Source of the DNA: Sipunculus nudus
Taxonomy: Eukaryota; Annelida; Sipuncula; Golfingiida; Sipunculidae
Reading direction: 5' to 3'
NCBI GenBank assembly: GCA_026874595.1
Contig: CM049309.1
Span: 21,362,033 to 21,426,032, forward strand
DNA length: 64,000 bases
The notes below the pieces were generated by a model that saw nothing but the letters and a program-made list of their open reading frames with translations, had not been told where the DNA came from and did no database searches. The position numbers and the translations under genes were made by a program. Below, one piece after another: positions 21,297 through 33,795 of the stretch. How positions within the stretch are numbered: the stretch's first letter is position 1; each line of letters opens with the position of its first letter.

Positions 21297-22075
21297 TCCA
21301 CTCAGTGAATGCAACTCAGTGAATGCCACTCAGTTAATTCCACTCAGTGAATGTCACTAAGATTTAGTCACTCAGTTATTGCCACTCAGTTTAAGCCTTT
21401 CAGTGCTTGCCCCTCAGTGAATGGCATTCAGTTTTTACCACTCGGTGAATGCCACTCAGTTATTGCCACTCAGTTATTGCCACTCAGTGAATGTCACTCA
21501 GATTTAGCCACTCAGTTATTGCCACTCGGTTATTGTCCCTCATCGAATGTCATTCAGTGCTTGCCACTCAGCGAATGCCACTCTGTGAATGCTAATCAGT
21601 TATTGCTTCTCAGTGAATACCATTCAGTGATTGCATGCCACTCAGTGAATTCCATTCAGTTATTGTCCCTCAGTGAATGCCACTCGGTTATTGTCCCTCA
21701 TTGAATGTCACACAGTTATTGCCACTCAAAGAATGTCACCCAGTTAATAAAACTCAGCTTTTTCCACTCATTTAAAGCCATTAGGTGCTTGCCATTCAAA
21801 GAATGCCACTCAGTTACTGCCACTCAGTAAATGCTACTCGGTTATTGTCCTTCAGTGAATGCCACTCAGTTATAGTCTTTCACTGAATATCACTCAGTTA
21901 TTGCAACTCAAAGAATGCCACTCAGTTATTGCCACTCATTGAATGTCACACAGTTAATAACACTCAGTTATTGCCACTAAGTTATTGCCACTTAGTTATT
22001 GCCACTCAAAAAATGCCACTCAGTGATTGCCACTCAGTTATTGTCACTCAGTTTATGCCACTTGGTTATTGGATT
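21297..22075 (+). repeat. 15-bp minisatellite, ~50 copies
   Basis: Tandem 15-bp units of two interleaved forms, CCACTCAGTGAATGC and CCACTCAGTTATTGC, fill about 780 bp. Because the unit is a multiple of three, a frame stays open for 117 codons at 21351-21704 (repeating LSECHSVIA-like peptide). I regard that frame as a shadow because later units introduce stops and no splice or promoter context supports it. Confidence 0.9.
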
Positions 22076-23160
22076 TAACAGTACCTTTAAAGTTGGTTGA
22101 ATTTGGTCCTTATATGACATTTAAGGAAAGCTACCAGAATTTTGTAACAGGAAGGAAACATTTTTGACTCAAATATGTTTCTTGAAGTCACTAGATGCTT
22201 TATTTTACAGTATTTGTATAGTGATTTGAACCTAGGAGAAACCATCTATTACAAGAGTGTAGGATATAATGATCCAATCAACAAATGAATTATGGTAATA
22301 CAGTTAATTCCAATCACTCTTACATGCAACACTGAACTAGTGGCCGATGGGCCATAATAATTAGCTGAATGCCATATTACTTATGCCACAGCCATAGAGA
22401 TAAGTCTGTGACTTAAATTAAACATGTGAAAAAAAATGTCAACACCTGCCCCTGTTCAACCTTAGTGTTGTTTTAAATAACATGAAAGCCTTTGACAAGC
22501 AAAAACATATAACAAATCTCTCAGCATCACAAAGTTCCTTTCATCTCACTACTGTGCAAGATGCTCTTTTAGTTAGTACTGAACATGTTCCTGGTTTTGT
22601 GATTACATTTGAAAATTGCATACCAGAATCCCAATTTCTGAATTATCTTATTTAATTTATAAAGACACTGCTTTAAGATCTTTACAATGCATTTACATTG
22701 ATTGAAGGCTAACAGTTCAACCAACTAACTGGTTTGGAGTATAACATCTTAGCATCTTTGTCCAAATCAATGTGAATGCCATTAAGTAACCAAATAAAAT
22801 CATTTTGAAAAAAAAAAAGTCTGAATAACCTTATAGTTAACCATAACTTATAAGTTATTGGCAAGCTGACTTTGGGGCAGCCAAGACCAAGGACCATGAA
22901 TAAAGACTGGTAAAAAGTGAAGGTAAGTAAACGTTGTCTCTACCATCTGATAGATCAAACAATGTCAGTCTCATCCCACTTAACCTCCCTGATCTTTTGG
23001 GTTGGTTCATTTTTGGTACATTTCTCAGCTCCCTGGGGAGCATAAAACAGAAGCACCCATAACATGCTTGATGCCCATGGCCAGAGCCCATTCACTCTCT
23101 GGGGTGGAGAGGGTACCAACTTGAGTTAAAAGTTCTTGGCCAGGGGTTCTAGCGTAAAAC
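22076..23160. other. Intergenic, nothing recognised
   Basis: No supported gene or repeat seen. Confidence 0.45.
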
Positions 23161-23164
23161 ATGA

Positions 23165-23232
23165 CCTGAACAGGACAAGAACCCACACCTTGTGGTGTAG
23201 TCCAGTACCCTAATCATTACTGAATAATACTC
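23165..23232 (-). repeat. tRNA-derived SINE head
   Basis: The minus strand reads GATTAGGGTACTGGACTACA, then CACAAGGTGTGGGTTCTTGTCC-like sequence in two pieces: GGTGTGGGTTCTTGTCC. This resembles the D-arm to T-arm of a tRNA with a degenerate B box (plus-strand 23173-23184). There is no acceptor-stem pairing, so it is a SINE relic rather than a gene. Confidence 0.55.
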
Positions 23233-23985
23233 CACAAGTGCTGTAAATAGTAATGGTAATGAAAGTACAAAGGTTCAATCTTAATCTTATGAGGAGAGGA
23301 GATTCATGAACAAACAGAACATCTCATAGAAAGAACAAAAGAAATTCAGTGACTTGTAAACATTTATTATGCACATGCACCATATGTATCACATTATCAT
23401 ACACAAATCTTCTGTGAAGAAATAGTATAATTTATGCAAAATATATAAGAAATAATTGTGATGAATTATACAAGAATGGTTATCTGCATATAATACATAG
23501 TACTGCAAAAAAGCACCACAAAGATGTATGCAGTGTAATATAAACACTTACCACACCTCAGATTTATGTCTCATATCTGGTGCAATACATTTACTCCAAG
23601 CATATCCTTTGATTTTACTTTGACAATAAAGACAAACATTTTCATGAATATATCCTTGTGACATTATCAGGCTGACATTTCAAGATCAGACAACTGGAGT
23701 TATCTTCACTAGTACTGGCAATCAAGGAGTCAGCTGCAAAAAAAGTGTCTTTTATTGTGGACATAAAATGAGAGGCCTGTCAGAGTTACCATAGTAACCA
23801 TGATGTCATAGTTGGTATTTAAGCCTGCTCCCAAACTGCAAAGTCTAAAATTTATTTTTAAATGGATCTCAGATTATAAAGGAAACTTCTGAAATAGCTG
23901 CTCAACTTTCATAATAAACTAAACCCTTAAAGTTGAAATGACCAACTATTCATACCATATTTGTTAAAACCAACAAAATTTACTA

Positions 23986-24432
23986 TTTACCACCTTCCTG
24001 GGTGCCAGGTCTGAAGCTCAGTTGAGCAAAGACCTTGCTTCAGTGAGCCACAAAGCACGCTATTTCATGAATTACTCATAAGACAATTAAACCAATCAGG
24101 TGGCTTGCATACAGCCTATCTACACAGCAGGGAAAACATTCTTAAGATCAACCATCTCGCAATGGGAGACGATGTTGAGAATCTGACCAGTCATATAAAG
24201 GCTTGTAAACATGGTGAGTTTCAAGGGAATGTGTTCTGGTCAATCAGATAAGTGAACTGTTTTGATTTCTGTGTATTGGTGCTGTGTACCTTTGTAACCA
24301 CAGATCTGATTTTGGCCCAATCACATGCATGTCTGTTCAAAGTTCATGATATAGCAGGCCAGGAGGCTTAGTGAAGCAAAGTCCCCACTCAACCAAGCCT
24401 GATATCAGGCTCCCAGGAAGATGCTGTTTACC
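23986..24432. mobile_element. Diverged TIR element (~445 bp)
   Basis: About 85 bp at each end are inverted copies: CTTCCTGGGTGCCAGGTCTG and GTTGAGCAAAGACCTTGCTTC on the left; the complement of the right end gives CTTCCTGGGAGCCTGATATC and GTTGAGTGGGGACTTTGCTTC. The arms are roughly 70% alike by eye. No clean target duplication is visible, consistent with age. The interior is non-coding. Confidence 0.7.
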
Positions 24433-25229
24433 CAAGTCTATAAACATGACAACTCTTAATAATCAGACAGAATTAATTTCCTTATTTTCCCTCCCACTTT
24501 TACACTCTAAAGACTAGAGAATCCCCTGGTACACAGATTTTCTAAATGGATCAGTAAACTTCCCATTTGTAAGGAGCATTAATGTCCTCTTTGCATTAAT
24601 CATGTTTAGGTGCAATTAAGCTCTTTGTATTTATAATGCAATTAAACATTGTTGATGTGCATATATTATACATAAAAGGCAGTTACACTAAAAGTGCTCC
24701 ATGAAAATTGTGTATAATATAAGCTCTGAGTAATTCTTATTATAATACATATACTTAATTTAAACCAACTTTAAATTCTGTTTAAACCTGTCTAATATCT
24801 AGAAGAGTCATTTTATAAGTCTTGCTTCATGAAGAGTTAATAAATGCAAATTTTTAATACATACTGACTGTAACATACTGCCAAGAACAATGCTTCTTCC
24901 CAAATATTATATTCTTTTTCTTGAAATACAAATACTTGACACTGAGAAATCTGCAAATAATGATTACATCTACCTTCATAGAAGGATTAACCTCTCAGGA
25001 ATTTGTTTGGAACTCTCCTATCTAGATCACATACTCCAAACATACTCACATACTCCAAGAATATTCCACTGAAACAGAATGCAGATAAAGGTCCACATTT
25101 CTGTTTCTTGTATTTGCATAAACCACAGCTACTTTTATCAACTTTCTGCAGTAGGAGTGAAGTGGAGATGTTGTATTCTACTATGCTAAACCATTTGGCA
25201 TATCACCATTTCTTGTGCAAACCCTAACC
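24433..25229. other. Intergenic, nothing recognised
   Basis: AT-rich sequence without supported features. Confidence 0.45.
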
Positions 25230-25450
25230 ATAAGACAGGCCATGAAACAGTTGTGTGGTAAATACCCCAACCATCACTGGACCCACGCAGCTGTGTGGTA
25301 AATGCTCGACACACCACAAGACCTAGGCAGCTGTGTGGTAAATGCTCTACACACCATGAGACCCAGGTAGCTGTCTGGTAAATTCTCTACACACCACAAG
25401 ACCCAGGCAGCTCTCTGGTAAATGCTCCAAACACCACAATACCAGCGTCA
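25230..25450 (+). repeat. 40-bp minisatellite, decaying to ~25770
   Basis: The landmark CTGTGTGGTAAATGCTC recurs at 25251, 25291, 25331, 25371 and 25411, exactly 40 bp apart, with ACACACCACAAGACCCAGGC between. Degenerate units (GCAGCTCTATTG, GCAGCTGTGTGGCTAA, CAGCTGGGTAAAG, GCTGTGTGGTGTC) continue to about 25770. Confidence 0.85.
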
Positions 25451-25770
25451 CTGGTTGGACAATGTTCAAATGACCACGAAGGCCACAGGGCATGTATGTT
25501 ACCACAAAAGCCATGCAGCTCTATTGTAATTGATTCAATAGCTGCAAGGACAATGCAGTTGTCATGAAAAATTACAATCAATATGCAGCTGTGTGGCTAA
25601 ACTCAAAAATACCACACACACCACCACAAGGGCTAATCAGCTGGGTAAAGAATAATCCATCCCTCACAAAACCCATGATGCTGTGTGGTGTCAGTCACCA
25701 CCTCACCTACAGTTGTAGGGTAAAAGCCTCTCATAACACATCCATGACAGCTGTGCAGGCCATAAACTTA

Positions 25771-28700
25771 CAATGACATCTGGGCAGTAAGATACAGACA
25801 TCAAATATTTTCCACAAAAGCAATACTGTGCACACAGGGTACAATTTCATTCAATACTGACTTTGCTCAGGATCATAAAACAGTCAATAATTTTATTTCT
25901 GTATGAAACAGTGATTTGTATTAACAGAGCTTTTGGACTGATACACAGAGAATTATATGAAATATTCTTTACTCATCCCAAAGTATACACACCTTTATAC
26001 AGTGGTCATGTCACACATTCAAACCCATTCCACTTGAACACTTTTTGCAAACTATCCCTTGTTATGATCCCCACAAACTGACTGTTACCTCATTGTGAGT
26101 TTTCCCTTCTGACAAATTTGCCAATATGTCAGTGGGGGAAAATTTGTAAAATTGAAAATTACATAAAATTTTCATAAAAAAACAAATCTGAAGTAATTTT
26201 GAAGATACCTTATGGCAAGCAAGTACTTAAACATTTTATATGGCACTGCTGGTGGATGTATACAGCAAATGTGGCCTTTGATAGCAGTTGTTAAGTGGAA
26301 TGAGTTAAAGCCTATGTCACAGAACCACTGCTAAATTAGTGAACCCTCGGTATAGTAACTATATACTCCAAAATATATAAAAAAGCCATAGCACCAAGCA
26401 GTAAAAAGCCAGATAATATGGTATCACCCTTTGTTAACTAGAGTAAAAATCATGGATGAAAAAGTATCTCATTTCTTTACATCTTACAATTAGCACTATG
26501 TTATATAAAAATATCAACATTCTTTTAAAATCACATGACAGTCTTGTCATTGCCAGGTGTGCAAGCTTAACACACACATGTATATGATTTAATTATGTAC
26601 TTTCTGATATAACAGGGATAAAACAGTTACAACAATCACATGGTCAAAGGACTGATTTTCTATAAATACCATCAGGTCCAAATCTCAATATAAATCTTAA
26701 GACAATTACTTCTTTGAATATCATCTCATAAAGTTTTTCCATATAAAGAAAATGATACTTTCCAAATCCAGTGACTCAAGTGACATGAACTCTTTAATTA
26801 TAAAGTATTGTCACATACATCATACACTCATTTCTATGAGACTCCTGATGTATAGTATAGTACTACCAGTCTACCACTATCATCATTTCTGTGATAAAGC
26901 AAAAATAGAGCTATTAACCAATATCTTTTTATTAAATCTTCATTCTGAGTAAATATTAACTTTTCTGTGACAATTAAAAAAACATATTTTTCTGATCAAG
27001 CAACCTGATTTATATTTTACATGACAGAGTTTTACAGTGCAATAAAGGGTTTTGTAATTCAGAAGTCATTATATTCTCTCCATATTTTGGTAAATATAAT
27101 ATGTTAATATGTTAATACATCTTTTGAATGACATAACAGTTTAGTTAAATGGAACTGGTGGTTTCTGTTTATTATCACATATCATTACTTAAATGCTAAA
27201 TAATATGCCTAAACTGCACATTCCCAGCTATAAAAAAAATTATAATAATAAGGAAAAAGAACCATATTTGTAAACTAGGCAAAGAGAATGGAAAAAATAT
27301 CATTTCTGTAAGCAAACTCATTGCACCTAAAAAAAACTTGCACAATGTTGGAAGAGGAATGCTGTAGATCATGTTGTGTCTGACATAATGCAGCATTATT
27401 GCGCAATGTGTATATGGATGATTTTTAGCATGAAATAAAAACATTATATGCTATAATATAAATAATATATGCATCTGATTAGAGAACACAGATGTGTAAA
27501 GCCAGAAGGGTTTGAGTTCATCCCCATTTGTTTGTGTTGGTTCACATAACTTAATCAATGATCTGAACGTCATAAAATTTAAGGGCATTTCGGGAATGGG
27601 CCAATGAAGAATCCATTAGATTTTAGTGTGGATCTGGCACATGATCCAGTATCAGGAATATAGGAATATTGACAAAAATACAGTCAATTATGGATAGATG
27701 AATCTGTGAATACAGGTTAGAATAAGTGAATGCAAACATGTTTTTTGGGAGCATCCCACAAAAGGGCCCCCCTACATGGGGGAGACTTGCATTCCTTAGA
27801 ATGCAGATTTCTAGTACCAAATATTGTTTGCAAGATTGACACACCATCATACAAAATTACTGAACCACACAACCTTAACCTCCCCTCACAATTATTAGTA
27901 AATACATATCATACACAGCTGAATAATCAAGTATAGACAGACAATTAGTGCACAGCTTGTCATGTTGATAATCAGCCATATACTTAACAGATGATACATG
28001 AACATATGGAATGCTAAGGTAAGATTACACACCTCACATGCACACCTGAAACATATGTACACTGCATATATATCAAATTCTTAGGTGTTATAAACATATA
28101 GTGGTAGTATATACTATGAAGTAGTATGCTATAAACATGGCTTGACTGAGTATACATTAAATATAGCCAGTATGATTGTAAAGCAGATTACACCACAATA
28201 AGAACATTGCATAGAGAAAACATACAAAACCCTACACAGGAAATTCACAAGACCATGACTGCAAATACCAGTACTCTTTACTGCCTATGATAACCATTTT
28301 GGCAACTAATTTATGACTCATCATTAAAACTGTAGGGACACAGACAAACAACAAATTCAACTCTCTTGATATCTCTTATTCAATGATGGTAAAACAGTTA
28401 ACAGTCATTGTTATCTGAATATTTAATGTGCCATTTCTTGAACTAATTTTAATGATTATATGTAAGAATAATTAATTCCAGTTTATTTTTCCCTTTCTGA
28501 ACACTTTATATCATATAATTAATAAAACAGTGCATAATTAAATGAGAAGAATGTTATTCTCTGATTACATATCTCATTGGTATAATATACAGAATAAGCT
28601 CACCCAGTTGCCCACTCACTCAACAATAGGTAAGTAATGTTGTTCCAAAGTTCCATAGTCTACCAGACTTTCTGATTGCTCCAGTGTGTGGCAATCTGCC

Positions 28701-30485
28701 AAATGCAATGTGTTTTGCAGTTCAAATGTCATTTGAATTTAAACACCCACAACTCACGGCAATATAAGATCAGTTGTAATGTGGCCAACAGTACAAAAAA
28801 CACCCTGGCATATTGATACCCAAGATTACTTGCCAACCTCATCTACCACCTCAAGCCATAAATTTGGCTTATACTGTATTTAAACTTCACACATAGCACA
28901 TATAACATTCATTTATTTCAGATATTTGTAATCACAGGTACAATAATAAATACAAAGGATATTTGATATCCCTTCATCATATCCATATTTCCAACCTAAA
29001 TAATATCAGTGGATCTGCATTATCTGCAGACCATATCAGTGAATCCTCATCTGAACTTCTCATTATTACATCACTAATATGTGAGGCCATTCTCAGCATT
29101 ATCTGATTAATATCACTGAATCAACACTTCCATCACTCCAACAAATTACAAATAATCAGACCTTAAAAACTATTTACTGCACATAAAAACTGGTAAAAAT
29201 CTGGTGGGACACAATGACAGACATGGGCTGATTTTATCAGTGTCATAACCTGAGTGTTTATTGTTGAACCTCAATTTATCATTACCTCCATTCAACAGTC
29301 ACTTCTCTATTACAAAGGCTTGAGCTAGCCCTGTGACAAGTAGATTCTTAGGTCTGTCATGTCTCTAGTACATACGTATAAAAAAAAGCAGTCAAGGTCT
29401 CCTGTACAAGGAAGGTTGCACAGTATATAGGGTTTCTATCCTCACCAATCAATACAAAAAGGTAAATCACATTTCATCCGCTACAAGTTGTAATGATCAA
29501 GACAGCAGGTAGTTTTCAGCTTCATAGTAACCAGTCAATTTACTGAAAAAACTTAAATTAACTAAAGAGTCTGAACCTATCTAGCACCTTGGGCTGTAAG
29601 CCTGTGCATTACACTGATGGTGTTGTGATAAAGGAAGGCAGAAAGACTGTTCACTAAGAAAGAAATTAGAGGTTGCTAAACCTTGCCCTCATCATCAATA
29701 ACTGATACAAGTAATTTCAAGCTTGAGGAGTTTCTCATGTATTTGTTTTAGGTCAATCCATCAGATGTCTCTCCTCACCAAGCTCACCCCTTAAACAAAC
29801 TAGCCATTTCTGTCAACTAAATATATTGCCAATGGACACACTGGACTATACCCTATGTTGAAGTTATTCCACTAAAATACAGATTTTAGTGGTTTCAGTT
29901 ATGTTCATAAAACAGAAAAATATTCCAAACAAACAATAAGAACCTTTTGCTAATAAGTATAAAAAGAAACTAATGTAAATTCTGCTAAGCTAATTATAAG
30001 AAGGGCAATTCATACTATGGCTGATAAATAAGAAATAAGAAATATTTCAAGAATTTGTTTGACAGATATAAGAGCAACAGTCATTTATGACAGAGTGGCT
30101 GGAAGGATTGTTCTTGGTCAGAAGGGTAGAGAAAAAAATGACACTTGTTACTGCAGACTAACAAAAAAAACACCAATATGATGAATTTCAAGACAAAGGT
30201 CTCTTATCTGCAAATAATGAAATACTCTTGTGATGAGGAGCTGCATTTTGAATTGTGCTCACACAGAAGTTCATTGAGTAACATGACAGCCCTGAAAACC
30301 TGGTAATGTGCTTTTTGTTCTTGCTCTGGAATGATAGAATTACCCGGAGATGTTATATAATTCTTTATCACAGTCTGTGAAAACAGAAACACAGCACCAA
30401 GAGAACAGTGCTGGCTTGAAATTTGCATGTATTTCACCTAAAAAACTGCCCAGCTATGCAATAAGACTGACGTTTAGGTCCTAAG
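25771..30485. other. Intergenic, nothing recognised
   Basis: Nearly 5 kb of AT-rich sequence between the two convergent genes. I see no exon with credible splice sites, no tRNA and no TIR element on either strand. Confidence 0.45.

Positions 30486-30512
<27 letters not shown>
30486..30512. repeat. (TA)n microsatellite
   Basis: An uninterrupted TA dinucleotide run of about 13 units followed by TTTATTTATATATT. Confidence 0.95.
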
Positions 30513-30516
<4 letters not shown>

Positions 30517-33162
30517 TTATATATTCTAGAGTCATATTTAAAATCAAAGTCACTGAGCAATGAAAAATAACTGAGATTTAACTAAATGCAACATAAATAT
30601 GAACAAGAAGTACTATCTACATTGTTACAGCTCTATCTAGTGGTAAAATGGTGAACTAAAGTTGATGTCTCATGAAGTGCCTCCTTTGTTCCCCTGACAA
30701 CAGTTAACCTGACAACTAGTGCACAAAGGTTCATTTTTGTGCATGAGTGCACGCACAGAAAGGATCGGGGCATGACAAACTGATGGCTGTTTTACTGCCT
30801 TGACCCTTGATTGGGGTTCTGGTATGATATCTGGACCCACTGCATGCACACTGCCTCTCTGTTCATATGTTAAATACACAATTATATATAACATAAAAGT
30901 AAATAATGATGTCCCTGTGACCATCTGAATGACAAGTTGTTGCAGATAAATTCCATGTTATCTGTAGCAGGATTAATATGATCATATGAATAATGAGTTC
31001 CTGAATTACACTAAATGCATAAGTTTGATTTAACTTTGTCACTGCATGTTAATAAATAAATCACTGATGTCTCAGCCAGGTTTTCTTTTTCAATTCCACA
31101 TGATGAGAAGGAAGCTGTGTTTAACTATAGAAACTGGCAGAAATATATACCTGTGCAGAAATAACAGTCAGGTAAAATGACCTGAGACTGTCTGACCACC
31201 AGTACATACAACATACAATGTGGAATAAAAAAAGGTATCATTACATCTGAGGATACCCTGATGGGGAAGATGTTCTTATCCTGATGTCACTTGATTGTTT
31301 ACACTGGCCAGCATGTACACCATACTGAATGACAAGTCTGGTCTTGTTAATGATGAAGATGATGATGATGATTCAGGCTCTGAATCCTGCTCCACTGGAT
31401 CCTAAGCACTGTGGATTTGTAGCAGTTAAGCACTGTAACTACTATGTACATCTCTGAGGATCTGAAAATACAGAAATAAATTACTAAATACAGAATGAAA
31501 AAGCATATCTAACCAATAGACTCTACTACACAAGCTGAAAAATAATGTGCTATGAAAATAATTGCATTTTATGAAACGGCACATTCATGCAATTCCAGAA
31601 AATATGAATATCCATAACCCACCAAAACCTGTAGTTCACTTAGCCCCTATGTATGACTATTAAACAAAAGGAAAACATAATAATGAAATAACACTGCAAT
31701 ATTGGTAACTGAAATACCCTATTAAAGAAAATAAAGTTGGTTTTTCTATTCCTGTTTCACAACTGAAAAATAACACCAACAGATTTCATTTCTGAAGCTC
31801 TGAAAAGGTATGTTATAACAATCACAAAGTGGACAGCAGTTAGCGCTTTACAGAGAGATCTATATTTACACACAACAAATACATTAGTTTACATATTATC
31901 ATATCAGTTGTTTTTATGAGCCTGGATATAACCCAACTCTAGCATATATGGCACACAGATAAGACAGATAAGGAGGGATCAGTGCTAGCTATTTGTCCAA
32001 GTGCTTGAGGGATGTCACATGCAGTTTGATTGATATATGATAAGATAACAGTCACATTTACATTATGCTAAGTCAGGTTAACATTGCTGACAAATATTTG
32101 ATAATTGGTCATACAGGCTACACCATATCAAATCTTAACATTCTATTTAAATATTAAAGTTTAACAACAATTTATAATATCAAATAACAGGGGGGGGGGA
32201 ATGCACTGGTTGGAATGGTATCAAATTTATGGCCTGCGATAAATATATGACAAGCAAAAGGCTTCAAAGACTAAATATACAGATAAATAGATATTTAGAT
32301 AAATTTAACATTTAGAGTGCTATATATGCACAATTTATACTAAAAAATTCTAAATCATTCATACCTTTTAAATACAATTCTTAATGTGTGTCCATATGCC
32401 TTCTAAATAACTGATATTAAGCTTATAAACCGATTTAAACTTTTAAATCACAAATTAAGTGGCAACACTTCTTTAATGTCCATATGTCTTAGTGATGGGT
32501 AGCAGTATATTTATTTCACTTATTCTTTTTATATCTATTATAATTTTTAACAAGTCATTCAGAAACAATTACATTTAATGAATTCTAAAGCTAGGGAAGA
32601 ACTTACTCTTGTATTATGTAAAGAGCAGCCTTTAAATATATAAATGTTCATGGATATGTTTACTCTATAACTAATCACTGATTTCTCCATAAAACTGCAT
32701 GCTGGGTAATTATTCTTACCAGTTTGGACTGACACTGACCTGTGTGGGGCCATGGAACAATAGAACCCTGTGTTTTGTCTGGCTTTGACCTATATACATG
32801 GGGTCAAGTACTATGTCTGTCATCTTAACTCCCTGTCAAGAGGGTAACACAACAAGATGAACAGTGGCTACATCAGGTGATACAGGCAGTGTCCTATAGA
32901 GGTGACAGACTCACTCAAACTTTCACTGACACTGGTGTTTTGATGACAGATATAGATAAAGGACTGCCAATAAAGTCTTCAACATGCCCACCCTGTTAAC
33001 ACAAATACTTCCCTTTCTAGGCATTTTCATATATACCTGAGCAGTGGGGATATAGATATCCTAGTGAAATATTTATGGTTTACTTATCGGGTACATGCAG
33101 GCAGCAAATATCTATTTTAAGGCCGAATTAAGAGACAGTGTAACTATCATTTAGTACCATGA
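30513..33162. other. Intergenic / distal 3' side of CDC42SE
   Basis: Contains a short GAT-repeat tract (31351-31371) and a G9 run (32192-32200), otherwise nothing supported. The CDC42SE 3' UTR may reach into the right edge. Confidence 0.45.
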
Positions 33163-33168
33163 TTTATT
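33163..33168 (-). terminator. Candidate polyadenylation signal for CDC42SE
   Basis: AATAAA on the minus strand (plus TTTATT) about 520 bp past the stop codon. It is a plausible 3' end, but other A/T-rich hexamers occur further on, so the true site is open. Confidence 0.3.
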
Positions 33169-33687
33169 CTGTCAATAAGGACCTGTTCTCTGTATTATAT
33201 TTATGATTCTTTATAACTTGTTAGATCTGTGTAAGCCTACACATATTCCTGGACCAAGTCTCAGTCAAGAATATTAAAATAGTGTAGCTATCATACAGGT
33301 AGATCAACGTTGCTTATACTTTCTGTAATACTGTACTGTTCTATATTACTTGTTGATCTATATAAATACTATGTATTATTATTATCTGTCCTCTTTCCCA
33401 TTAACATGACATAAGAAATACAATTTTCTTAATAGTAAGAATGACTACATTATTCCCTCTAAAAAAGTGTAGCTAAATTCTGTGTATACCCAAATCTAAA
33501 ATCCATAATGGCACCTTCCTCTAACATATTTGTTCAGTGTCAGTAACAGCCTCAGTGTATGATTTAGTTGATGACATGTCACAAAATCACATAATAATAC
33601 ACTTCTGAAAGGTTAAGGATGTATGTTTTGGTATTCTGCATGTGTCAATGTTAAGTCTCACCGTATCAGGATGGTGTGTGTATGTGA

Positions 33688-33795
33688 TCACGCAGAGTTG
33701 TTGTCCAGATTGATGAGGTTAAGCTGTACATCGACAGGTGATACATGGCTGTAACCTCCCTTGGACCTCATCTGACTCTGCAGGCCATCAAGCTG
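33688..33795 (-). CDS. CDC42SE2: CDC42SE last exon
   Basis: Follows TTTCTTTCCTCAG and ends with TGA at 33690-33688. It reads [20 protein letters not shown] and then [15 protein letters not shown]. The acceptor is a tandem CAGCAG, so splicing at the second AG would start the exon at 33792 and drop one Gln without changing frame. Confidence 0.93.
   Translation of the reverse strand, partial: QLDGLQSQMRSKGGYSHVSPVDVQLNLINLDNNSA

Noticed and set aside
21351-21704. 117-codon open frame
   Set aside because: It is entirely within the 15-bp minisatellite, whose period is a multiple of three; the peptide is just the repeat translated.
23165-23232. tRNA gene
   Set aside because: Only the D-arm to T-arm region is recognisable; there is no acceptor stem and the B box is mutated.
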